Source of the DNA: Acidobacteria bacterium RIFCSPLOWO2_02_FULL_65_29 | GTDB lineage: Bacteria; Acidobacteriota; Vicinamibacteria; Vicinamibacterales; CAVVIG01 | Length of the DNA: 57,092 nucleotides | NCBI GenBank assembly: GCA_001767435.1 | Contig: MEKT01000027.1 | Span: 1,770 to 58,861, forward strand | Direction: 5' to 3' | In this document: positions 8,279-15,268 of the stretch, piece after piece | Layout: each line of letters opens with the position of its first letter | Numbering within the stretch: position 1 is the first letter of the stretch | Translations under genes and position numbers: made by a program | Notes under the pieces: model-generated | Seen by the model: only the letters and a program-made list of their open reading frames with translations | What the model was told of the DNA's origin: nothing | The model's database searches: none

Positions 8279-8917
8279 CTACTGATCGGCCGCGACGTAG
8301 CCGGCAAGCGTGCGCATGATCTTCGGGACGGGGTTGGGGAGCCCGACGGCCTCGAAGAAGCCGCCGGTATTGGTCGTGAGGTTCTCGACAATCCGGCTGG
8401 TCATCCCGCTCGCGAGCTGGCGGACGACGATGGCGTGGGCGCGGCCACCTCTCGCCAAAAAGCCGTCGAGGAACTTGTTGTAGGCGTCGACCCGCACGTC
8501 TCCCAGGCCCGAGGCATTGTCGGTCGTGAGGATCACGAAGACCGGCCGTCGATCGGGCGCGCTTTTCAGAAAACGCTGGTCGGCCTCGATCAGGGTCTCG
8601 AGCAGGGAATTGCCGCCGCCGTCGGAGCTGAAGGCGCGCGCCGCCGCCAGAAGCGCCGCCCGATCGCTTGTCGGCCCCACGCGGAGCCGCAGCTGGCCGC
8701 CCGTCGTGACGACCGCGATTTCGGGGTCGCCTGGCAACTCGTCGAGGAAATCCGCGAGGCCGGCTCGAAAATGCGTGATCATCGTCGAAACAGTCGTGCT
8801 CGAGTCCACGAGGAGGATAATCCGCATGCGGCCGCCCGGCCGCCACTGTGCCGACACGGCCGGCCCGATCAGGAGCGAAGCGGCAACGAGCGCCGCGGCG
8901 AGATCTCGTTTCGTCAT
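8279..8917 (-). CDS. secreted VWA-like protein with an altered MIDAS motif
   Basis: This 212-aa protein has a signal peptide ending near VSAQ and a single von Willebrand A-like domain. The metal site reads DSSTT (about residues 37-41) where the canonical motif is DxSxS, so the last serine is threonine, which may still coordinate metal. Later segments PVFVILTTDNAS and GGRAHAIVVRQ match the central strands of the fold. A role in protein binding at the envelope is the usual expectation. It precedes the DUF5916 gene by 15 bp on the same strand. Two other VWA proteins are in the window (11583 and 20688), but their motifs are canonical. Confidence 0.7.
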   Translation of the reverse strand: MTKRDLAAALVAASLLIGPAVSAQWRPGGRMRIILLVDSSTTVSTMITHFRAGLADFLDELPGDPEIAVVTTGGQLRLRVGPTSDRAALLAAARAFSSDGGGNSLLETLIEADQRFLKSAPDRRPVFVILTTDNASGLGDVRVDAYNKFLDGFLARGGRAHAIVVRQLASGMTSRIVENLTTNTGGFFEAVGLPNPVPKIMRTLAGYVAADQ

Positions 8918-8941
8918 TGCTGTTCTCGGCAGCCACGGCAG

Positions 8942-8947
8942 TATAAT
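8942..8947 (+). promoter_or_regulatory. candidate -10 element TATAAT for the gene at 9001
   Basis: A perfect TATAAT stands in GC-rich surroundings 53 nt upstream of the ATG at 9001, in the divergent spacer between the VWA-like gene and the secreted protein gene. The best upstream partner is a weak TTGCTG at 8917-8922 with a 19-bp gap, so the -35 is not convincing. Confidence 0.45.
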
Positions 8948-9000
8948 CCTTCTACCACGGCGCGTCGCAGTCAGGCCCGGCCTGGGCCTTGGAGAATTCC

Positions 9001-10068
9001 ATGCGGCAACGATTCTCTCAAATCCTCAATTCCTCAAATCCTCAAATCCTTAAATCCTTGGCGTTGGCTGGCATTCTCGCGGTCGCGCCCCTGTCGGGCG
9101 ACCTTCTCATCGCGCAAACAGCCACGAACGGCCGCGCGTCGCCTCGCGACCAGAAATGGACCGCGCCGCGCACGCCGGATGGCAAACCCGACCTTCAAGG
9201 CATCTGGGATTTCCGGACCGTCACGCCGATGGAGCGGCCAAGCGAGTTCGCTGACAGGCCCACGCTGACCTCTGACGAGGCGGCCGCCTACGAGCGGCAC
9301 ATCGTCGAAGGGCGCAACGCCGACACCAACCGCGACAAGACGACGTCGCGAGGCGTCATCAACGGCACGAATACGACCGCCGACGTGGCTCTTGCCTACA
9401 ACGAGTTCTGGTGGGACCGGGGCACCAAAGTCGTCGGGGGCCTCAGAACCTCGCTGATCGTCGATCCACCGGACGGCCGAATCCCGGCGCTGACGCCCGC
9501 AGCGCAGAAGCGTCTGGAAGCGATGGATGAAGCCCGTGAGCGCCCCGCGCTCGGTCCCGAGGATCGCAGCGTCGGCGAACGGTGCATCCTCGGCTTCAAC
9601 TCGGGCCCGCCGATGGTTCCCGGTGGCTACAACCAGAACGTGCAGATCGTGCAGACGCCCGGCTACGTGATGCTGATGAACGAGATGGTCCACAACGCCC
9701 GCATCGTGCCGCTCGACGGCCGTCCGCAGGGGAGCCTGCGGCAGTGGGTCGGCACCTCCCGCGGACACTGGGACGGCGACACGCTCGTTGTCGAGACCAA
9801 GAACTTCTCGCGTGAGACGGCGCTGCGCGGCTCGAGCCCCAACCTCCGATTGACGGAGCGCTTCACGCGCGCGGATGCGAACACACTGCTGTATGAGTTC
9901 ACCGTCGACGACCCCACGACGTGGACAAGGCCGTGGACGGCGCGGGTCCCCATGCAGCGGACCGACGATCAGATCTTCGAGTACGCGTGCCACGAAGCCA
10001 ACTACGGCATGACGAACCTGCTCCAGGGCGCTCGCTTCATCGAGAAGGCATCGAGCGACAGACCGTAG
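9001..10068 (+). CDS. secreted protein of the 'PDLxGIWD' family
   Basis: This 355-aa exported protein has a long polar n-region, a hydrophobic core ALAGILAVAPL and a likely cleavage near LIAQ. The mature part starts with TPDGKPDLQGIWDF, a signature of a family abundant in acidobacteria whose function is not known to me; the C-terminal half is beta-rich with the conserved YEYACHEANYG segment. A partial paralogue lies at 56777 and a shorter relative at 18763. ATG 9001 is chosen because TTGGAG lies upstream; a TTG at 8989 is the alternative. Codons 6-20 are formed by the TCAAATCC word repeat found elsewhere in spacers, so the n-region QILNSSNPQILKS is repeat-derived. Confidence 0.8.
   Translation: MRQRFSQILNSSNPQILKSLALAGILAVAPLSGDLLIAQTATNGRASPRDQKWTAPRTPDGKPDLQGIWDFRTVTPMERPSEFADRPTLTSDEAAAYERHIVEGRNADTNRDKTTSRGVINGTNTTADVALAYNEFWWDRGTKVVGGLRTSLIVDPPDGRIPALTPAAQKRLEAMDEARERPALGPEDRSVGERCILGFNSGPPMVPGGYNQNVQIVQTPGYVMLMNEMVHNARIVPLDGRPQGSLRQWVGTSRGHWDGDTLVVETKNFSRETALRGSSPNLRLTERFTRADANTLLYEFTVDDPTTWTRPWTARVPMQRTDDQIFEYACHEANYGMTNLLQGARFIEKASSDRP
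9017..9059. repeat. TCAAATCC word repeat inside a signal-peptide coding region
   Basis: About five near-copies of CTCAAATCC / CTCAATTCC run in tandem. The same words occur in spacers at 42483-42530 and 44799-44826. Here they are translated as part of the signal peptide n-region of the gene at 9001. Confidence 0.8.
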
Positions 10069-10092
10069 GACTGGGCCGGCTCCCGAGGAGCA

Positions 10093-11586
10093 ATGCCTGC
10101 CATGTGCCCCGTGGTGACGCTCCCGTCCTTGGTCGTCACGGCCGCCCTGATTGTTGCCGGCGGACTGGCGTGCCAGTCCGTTGACGCGCAGGTGTCCAGA
10201 CAGCCTGAGCTTCGCCCGCCGCCCACGCCGTCGTTCGTCCAGCCCGTCGTCATCGTCGAGCCCGTGCGTCTCACGCGCGTCGAGCAGTGGCTCACAGCCG
10301 TCCTCCATCACGAGCCAGGCACCACGGACGCGTCCGCGCAGCAGGCGGCCTCATGGTCGGGCCAGGATCTGCGCACGCTCTGGATCGATCTGAGCGTGCT
10401 CGTTCGGCTGATGCGCACTCCCGGCATGAGCGCTTTCAACGTTCAATCGGAGCCTTACCCGAAGCCGACCACGATCCGTTACTCGCCCTCGCACCTCAAC
10501 CGGATGCGGGCGCTCGCCTGCGTGGCCGCGGGAACCGCGCAGTCTCCGGCGTGTTCGGCGCTCGGCGCGCTTCGCGATCTCGATCCCGATCTGCTGGAGC
10601 TCGCCGTTCGCACCTCGGACGCGCGTCTCGACGACGCGGACAACTTCATCCTGCGGCGCGGCGCCCTGCTCCATGCCGACGTCGCGATGCTCCTGCCCAA
10701 CGCCTCGGCGGATCCCCTGGGGCTGTCGGGCGCCGCCGCCGCCGACAATTTCAGGGTCACCATCGCCGATGGCCGTCAGACGCAGCTCCGCCGGGAGGGA
10801 TTCCACTGGGACGTCGGGCGCGGGCTGCTCGCCTACGTGCGGCCGCGCGATTCGGAGCGTCCCGCCCCCGGGCGCGACGAGATGGTCCGGCAGTGGTACG
10901 TGGCCACGGCCGCCTGGATGCAGGACAGGGGCGACTACGACACGGCGCATCTCGCGCGTGCGCGCGAGCTCTTTCCCGCCGATCTAGACATTCTGTTTCT
11001 GAGCGGGTGCCTGCACGAGACGTTCGCGAGCCCGCCGGTCCAGAGCGTGGTGCAGGGCGCCGTGCTCCCCACGGGCATCACGCTCGCGGTCGGCCCCGAG
11101 GGACGGGAGCTGCGTCAGGCGGAATCCTATTTCCGCCGATCGCTCCAGCTGAATCCCGCCCACCCCGAGGCGCGCGTGCGCCTCGGACACGTCCTGGCGC
11201 GGCTCAACCGCCACGCGGACGCGGCCCGCGAGCTGCGCGAGGCCGTCGCGTCCACTGACGACGATCTGCTGCGGTACTACGCGTCGATGTTCCTGGGGGC
11301 CACAGCGGAGGCGCTCCAGCTCTACGACGAAGCGCAGGCGGCGTTCGAGCGGGCAGCGGCGCACTACCCCACCGCGCAGTCGCCGCGCCTGGCGCTCAGC
11401 GAGCTGGCCCGGCGGCGCGGCGATCGGGGCGGCGCGCTTCGGGAGATGCAGCGGGTCTTCGCGCTGCCGGTCAGCCAGTTCGAGCGCTACGACCCGTGGT
11501 GGAATTACGACAAGGCGCAGGCGCGCAACATCGGCGATCTGCTGGCACGGCTCCGCCGCCCGTTTCTCGAGGGAGCCGGCCGATGA
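10093..11586 (+). CDS. exported TPR-repeat protein
   Basis: This 497-aa protein has an N-terminal signal sequence (VVTAALIVAGGLACQSVDAQ), a middle region without recognised domain, and a C-terminal half with several TPR units, for example ESYFRRSLQLNPAHPEARVR, HVLARLNRHADAARELREAV and QLYDEAQAAFERAAAHYPTA. TPRs suggest a periplasmic scaffold. The gene begins 24 bp after the preceding stop with GAGGAG in front, and its TGA overlaps the ATG of the VWFA-related gene (ATGA), so the two are very likely translationally coupled and functionally linked. The signal contains LACQ, which could also serve as a lipobox. Confidence 0.75.
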   Translation: MPAMCPVVTLPSLVVTAALIVAGGLACQSVDAQVSRQPELRPPPTPSFVQPVVIVEPVRLTRVEQWLTAVLHHEPGTTDASAQQAASWSGQDLRTLWIDLSVLVRLMRTPGMSAFNVQSEPYPKPTTIRYSPSHLNRMRALACVAAGTAQSPACSALGALRDLDPDLLELAVRTSDARLDDADNFILRRGALLHADVAMLLPNASADPLGLSGAAAADNFRVTIADGRQTQLRREGFHWDVGRGLLAYVRPRDSERPAPGRDEMVRQWYVATAAWMQDRGDYDTAHLARARELFPADLDILFLSGCLHETFASPPVQSVVQGAVLPTGITLAVGPEGRELRQAESYFRRSLQLNPAHPEARVRLGHVLARLNRHADAARELREAVASTDDDLLRYYASMFLGATAEALQLYDEAQAAFERAAAHYPTAQSPRLALSELARRRGDRGGALREMQRVFALPVSQFERYDPWWNYDKAQARNIGDLLARLRRPFLEGAGR

Positions 11587-12491
11587 GCGCGCGCGCGACG
11601 CGGCTGGAGGCGGCCCTCGGCCTGGCCCTGTCCGTGTCCGCCGCGTCGGCCGGCGCGCAGCAACCCATGTTCTCGACGCGGATTGAGGCCATCCGCGTCG
11701 ACGTCCTCGTGACCGATCGCGAGAACGGCCCGGCGCTCCTCGGTCTCGGCCCCGCCGATTTCGAGGTGCTCGACAACGGCGTGCTCCAGCAGGTCGAGCT
11801 CGTCAGCTTCGAGGAAATCCCCTTGAACGTGATCTTCGCGCTCGACTTGAGCGAAAGCGTCGAGGGAGAGCGCCTGGAGCACTTGCAGCGCGCGGGCAGC
11901 GCGCTGCTGGCCGCGCTGCAGAAGGACGACCAGGCGGCGCTCGTCGCCTTCAGCCACGTCGTGAACCTGGGTTCGGGCCTGACCAACGATCACGCGAAGG
12001 TGCGGCGGGCGCTCTTCGATACCTTCCCGACGGGCGATACCGGGCTCATCGACGCGACGTTCGCCGGCATGATGATCGGCGAGTCCGACGTCGGGCGCGG
12101 GCTGCTCATCGTGTTCAGCGACGGGCTCGATACGGCGAGCTGGCTCACGGCCGACCAGGTACTCGACGCCGCGAGGCGATCCGACATCGTCGTCTACGGC
12201 GTCGCCGTGCAGTCGCGGGTCAAGCCCGAATTCTTCCGTGAGCTGACGTCGGCCACCGGAGGGCGTTTCTACGAGATCGAGAAGACGAGCGACCTCGACA
12301 AGACCTTCCTCGAGGTGCTCGAAGAGTTTCGGCACCGCTATCTGGTGAGCTATACCCCGCGCGGCGTGGAGCCCACCGGATGGCATCGCCTCACCGTCGG
12401 CGTCAAGGGACGCAGGGCGACCGTCCGGGCGCGGCCCGGCTACCTGGCGGGTTCGGTTCCCGCTCCCCAGGACCCCGCACTACGCGAGTAA
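11583..12491 (+). CDS. VWFA-related protein (acidobacterial type)
   Basis: This 302-aa secreted protein has a signal peptide (LGLALSVSAASAGAQ), a short beta-domain with FSTRIEAIRVDVLVTDRENG and DFEVLDNGVLQQVE, then a VWA domain with an intact MIDAS motif, DLSES. The remaining metal ligands are plausible in TGDTGLID and FSDGLDTASW. The C-terminal YLVSYTPRG...WHRLTVGVKG segment is the typical ending of the VWFA-related family found mainly in acidobacteria. Such proteins are extracytoplasmic and probably bind partner proteins in a metal-dependent way; no substrate is known. The start ATG is inside the stop of the TPR gene, so the pair may form one complex (inference). Confidence 0.85.
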   Translation: MSARATRLEAALGLALSVSAASAGAQQPMFSTRIEAIRVDVLVTDRENGPALLGLGPADFEVLDNGVLQQVELVSFEEIPLNVIFALDLSESVEGERLEHLQRAGSALLAALQKDDQAALVAFSHVVNLGSGLTNDHAKVRRALFDTFPTGDTGLIDATFAGMMIGESDVGRGLLIVFSDGLDTASWLTADQVLDAARRSDIVVYGVAVQSRVKPEFFRELTSATGGRFYEIEKTSDLDKTFLEVLEEFRHRYLVSYTPRGVEPTGWHRLTVGVKGRRATVRARPGYLAGSVPAPQDPALRE

Positions 12492-12545
12492 GAATTTGTC
12501 CTATGCTTTGCGGATTGTGAGACCCTGATCCGAAATGGAGACACT

Positions 12546-13139
12546 GTGCCACGAGCGTTGAAAATGACCGCCACCCTGGTTCTGGCTGCCGTACTGGCCG
12601 CACTCTGCACGACGTTCCTGGGCCTGGTCGACGCCGGCCGTGAGCTGGACGCCACCCTGTCGCGCTTCGAGGCGGAAGCGGCGGCGCTGCACCGGGCCAC
12701 CGGCGACACGGTGCAGCACGGCGCACCGGCCGACGCGATCGCCCGGCCGCGCACGTCGCTCAAGCGCATGATCGATTCGCTTCCAGCGAACGCAGACCGC
12801 ATCGTGCGCAGCAGCGCGCCACGCTACGTCGGCGGCCTCGCGTCGTCGCTCGCCGACAGAATCGACCTTCGGCCCGCCTCCGACGACATCGACCGGGCGT
12901 ACAGCGACTATCTCGACCAGACCACGCAGGCGCAGGCCGAGAAGGCGCGCACGGCGGGCGCGATAGAGCTGAGATCGCGCCTGCTCGACCTCAGCCACGG
13001 TATGCTCGCGCAGCGGATTTCGGAGGCCCGTGAACGCACGCGCCGGGGAGTCGCCAGCGCGCTGAACGGCCTCCAGCTGATCACGTTCATCAGCATCGGA
13101 ATCGCCGCGCTCGCGGTGGGCCTCACCGGCGATCGGTAG
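12546..13139 (+). CDS. membrane protein with two TM segments and a helical periplasmic region
   Basis: This 197-aa protein has an N-terminal membrane segment (TATLVLAAVLAALCTTFLGLV), about 140 residues of helix-rich charged sequence with heptad-like spacing (ASRF..EAEAAAL, AQAEKARTAGAIELRSRLLD), and a second membrane segment at the C-terminus (LITFISIGIAALAVGL). The layout resembles the ligand-binding part of a sensor without an output domain. No family was recognised. It begins with GTG and follows the VWFA gene by 54 bp. Confidence 0.55.
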   Translation: MPRALKMTATLVLAAVLAALCTTFLGLVDAGRELDATLSRFEAEAAALHRATGDTVQHGAPADAIARPRTSLKRMIDSLPANADRIVRSSAPRYVGGLASSLADRIDLRPASDDIDRAYSDYLDQTTQAQAEKARTAGAIELRSRLLDLSHGMLAQRISEARERTRRGVASALNGLQLITFISIGIAALAVGLTGDR

Positions 13140-13140
13140 A

Positions 13141-13181
13141 CCTGGGGTCAGCGTGGGGTCAGAGTGGGGTCAGACCCCAGG
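13141..13181. repeat. TGGGGTCAG tandem words closing as a hairpin
   Basis: Three tandem copies of GTGGGGTCAG-type words are bounded by CCTGGGGTC (13141-13149) and its complement GACCCCAGG (13173-13181). The hairpin sits between two plus-strand genes. Its right end contributes the AGGAGG that serves as the ribosome binding site, 8 nt before the ATG at 13193. Confidence 0.7.
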
Positions 13182-13192
13182 AGGCGGATCAG

Positions 13193-15109
13193 ATGCGCTC
13201 GACATTCTCGACATTTTCAACGGGGATCCTCTGTGGGTCGGTCGGTGTCCTGTTGGGGGCTGTCCTCCTGCAGTCGAGCGTGCAGTCGAGCGCGACCGTG
13301 CAGCCGCCCGCCGACAAACCGGGCGCCGACTGGCCGATGTACCGCCGCGACGAGGCCGGCACCGGCTATTCACCGCTCGCGGACATCAATCTGAAAAACG
13401 TCGCCAACCTGACACTCGCGTGGACCTATCGCCTGCAGAGCGAAACGCCGCCTGCGGCGGCCACAGCCGGCGGGCGCGGCGGCGCCGCGGCCGGCGTCAA
13501 CTCCCAGGCGACGCCCATCGTCGTGAGCGGCGTCATGTACGTGCCGGCGGCAGACCGCGTGGTGGCGCTCGAACCGGGCACCGGCAAGGAGATCTGGCGG
13601 TTCACGGTCACCGGCGGCGCGCCTTCGCGTCGAGGCGTGGCGTACTGGGCCGGCGACGGCGGCCAGCCGCCTCGCGTGCTGTTCACGGCCGGACGCCGCC
13701 TCATCGCGCTCGATGCCCGGACCGGCGCGCTCGACCCGGGCTTTGGCACACAAGGCGAAGTGGACCTCGTGGTGCCGTACAACTCGGTACCGCTCGTCTA
13801 TGAGAACGTGGTCGTCGTTGGCGCCAACACGCCGCCGGGCACGATCGGAGGCATCGGCAACGCCCGCGCGTACGACGCCCGCACGGGCGCGAAGGTGTGG
13901 GAGTTCAGCTCCGTGCCGCCGCCCGGCGCGGTCGGCCACGACACGTGGGAGGGCGACAGCTGGAAGGGCCGCCTCGGCGCGAATGCCTGGCCCTTCTACT
14001 TCACGGTCGACCGACAAGGTGGACTTCTGTACATCCCGCTGGCATCGCCGATCGTCGGCGCCTACGGAGGCGATCGCAAGGGCGCGAATCTGTTCGGCAA
14101 CTCGGTTGTGGCCGTTGACGTGCGGACGGGCGCCTACAAGTGGCACTTCCAAACCATCCATCACGACCTGTGGGACGCCGACCCGCCGGCGCCTCCGGCG
14201 CTGTTCGACATCTCGCGTAATGGTCGCCTGGTGCCCGCCCTCTCATTGACCACCAAGTCCGGCTACTTGTACCTGCTCAATCGCGAAACCGGCCAGCCGA
14301 TCTTCGGCGTCGACGAGCGTCCCGTGCCGCCGAGCGACGTTCCGGGCGAGCTCGCGTTTCCGACGCAACCCTTTCCGGTGAAGCCGGCGCCCATCGCGCG
14401 GACCAGTTACACGACGGAGGATCTCGTCACCGCGGCAGACACCACGCCGGAACACGCTCGGGCCTGCGCCGAGCTGGTGCAGAAGATCGGCGGCGTGCGC
14501 AACGCCGGCCCGTTCACGCCGTGGGGGTACCGTGCCGAGGGCGGCGGCACGGCGGCCACGCTCGTGTTTCCCGGTGGACTGGGCGGCGCAAATTGGGGCG
14601 GCACGGCATTCGATCCCAGTTCCGGGTTCGTGTTCTTGGCGACGCAAGACGTCGGTGCGCTGGGGTCGATGGAAAAAGCCCGCGACGGCTCGCCCGTGCC
14701 GTACGAAAAGACCACACCGGGCCGCGGCACGTTCGACGTTCGCATGGGCGACGCGAACTGGCCGTGCCAGAAGCCGCCATGGGGCCGCCTGATCGCCGTC
14801 AACGCGTCGACGGGAGACATCGCGTGGCAGACCCCGCTCGGCATCACCGAGCAACTGCCCGCTGGAACACGGAACACGGGACGGCCTCTCCTTGCAGGCG
14901 CCATCGTCACGGCCGGCGGCGTGCTGTTCATCGCGTCGACCGACGACAACCGGTTTCGCGCGCTCGACGCAAAGACGGGTAAGGAGCTCTGGGTGACGAA
15001 GCTCGAGCGGCGCGGCAACGCCGATCCGATGACGTACCGCAGCAGAAACGACAAGCAGTACGTGGTGGTGGTCGCGACCGATACGGTAGCGGCGTTCGCG
15101 CTTCCCTAG
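13193..15109 (+). CDS. periplasmic PQQ-dependent (quinoprotein) dehydrogenase
   Basis: This 638-aa protein has a signal peptide (GILCGSVGVLLGAVLLQSS) and an eight-bladed PQQ-type propeller. Tryptophan-docking style repeats are visible: NLTLAWTYRLQSE, VVALEPGTGKEIWRFTV, RAYDARTGAKVWEFSS, VVAVDVRTGAYKWHFQ, LIAVNASTGDIAWQTPL and RALDAKTGKELWVTKL. The WPMYRRD start and HHDLWDADPPAPPAL are typical of membrane-type glucose/alcohol dehydrogenase relatives. Such enzymes oxidise sugars or alcohols in the periplasm and pass electrons to quinone or cytochrome. No cytochrome domain is fused. Substrate cannot be assigned. AGGAGG lies 8 nt upstream of the ATG. Confidence 0.85.
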   Translation: MRSTFSTFSTGILCGSVGVLLGAVLLQSSVQSSATVQPPADKPGADWPMYRRDEAGTGYSPLADINLKNVANLTLAWTYRLQSETPPAAATAGGRGGAAAGVNSQATPIVVSGVMYVPAADRVVALEPGTGKEIWRFTVTGGAPSRRGVAYWAGDGGQPPRVLFTAGRRLIALDARTGALDPGFGTQGEVDLVVPYNSVPLVYENVVVVGANTPPGTIGGIGNARAYDARTGAKVWEFSSVPPPGAVGHDTWEGDSWKGRLGANAWPFYFTVDRQGGLLYIPLASPIVGAYGGDRKGANLFGNSVVAVDVRTGAYKWHFQTIHHDLWDADPPAPPALFDISRNGRLVPALSLTTKSGYLYLLNRETGQPIFGVDERPVPPSDVPGELAFPTQPFPVKPAPIARTSYTTEDLVTAADTTPEHARACAELVQKIGGVRNAGPFTPWGYRAEGGGTAATLVFPGGLGGANWGGTAFDPSSGFVFLATQDVGALGSMEKARDGSPVPYEKTTPGRGTFDVRMGDANWPCQKPPWGRLIAVNASTGDIAWQTPLGITEQLPAGTRNTGRPLLAGAIVTAGGVLFIASTDDNRFRALDAKTGKELWVTKLERRGNADPMTYRSRNDKQYVVVVATDTVAAFALP

Positions 15110-15113
15110 ACAT

Positions 15114-15265
15114 CTTCTAACGCCGATGTCCATGCGAACAAGGCAAGTTTGCGGCTTTAGAAGCTGTCTTAGTGCGGCCGCAGAGCGGCCGCCTGGTAGC
15201 GAAGATTCGCCGTTCGAGCTCATGGGCCCGTCACTCGGCGGTTTGAGGCGAAGCTTCGCTACCAG
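15114..15265. repeat. nest of three inverted repeats before the kinase gene
   Basis: Three hairpins follow one another: CTTCTAACGCCG (15114-15125) with CGGCTTTAGAAG (15152-15163), 11 of 12 paired; GCGGCCGC-AGA-GCGGCCGC (15174-15192), perfect with a 3-nt loop; and CTGGTAGCGAAGATTCGCC (15193-15211) with GGCGAAGCTTCGCTACCAG (15247-15265), 18 of 19 paired. The last arm ends 3 nt before the ATG of the kinase gene and leaves no room for a Shine-Dalgarno sequence. The first may end the quinoprotein message. The whole looks like a mobile intergenic cassette (inference). Confidence 0.75.
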
Positions 15266-15268
15266 CCC

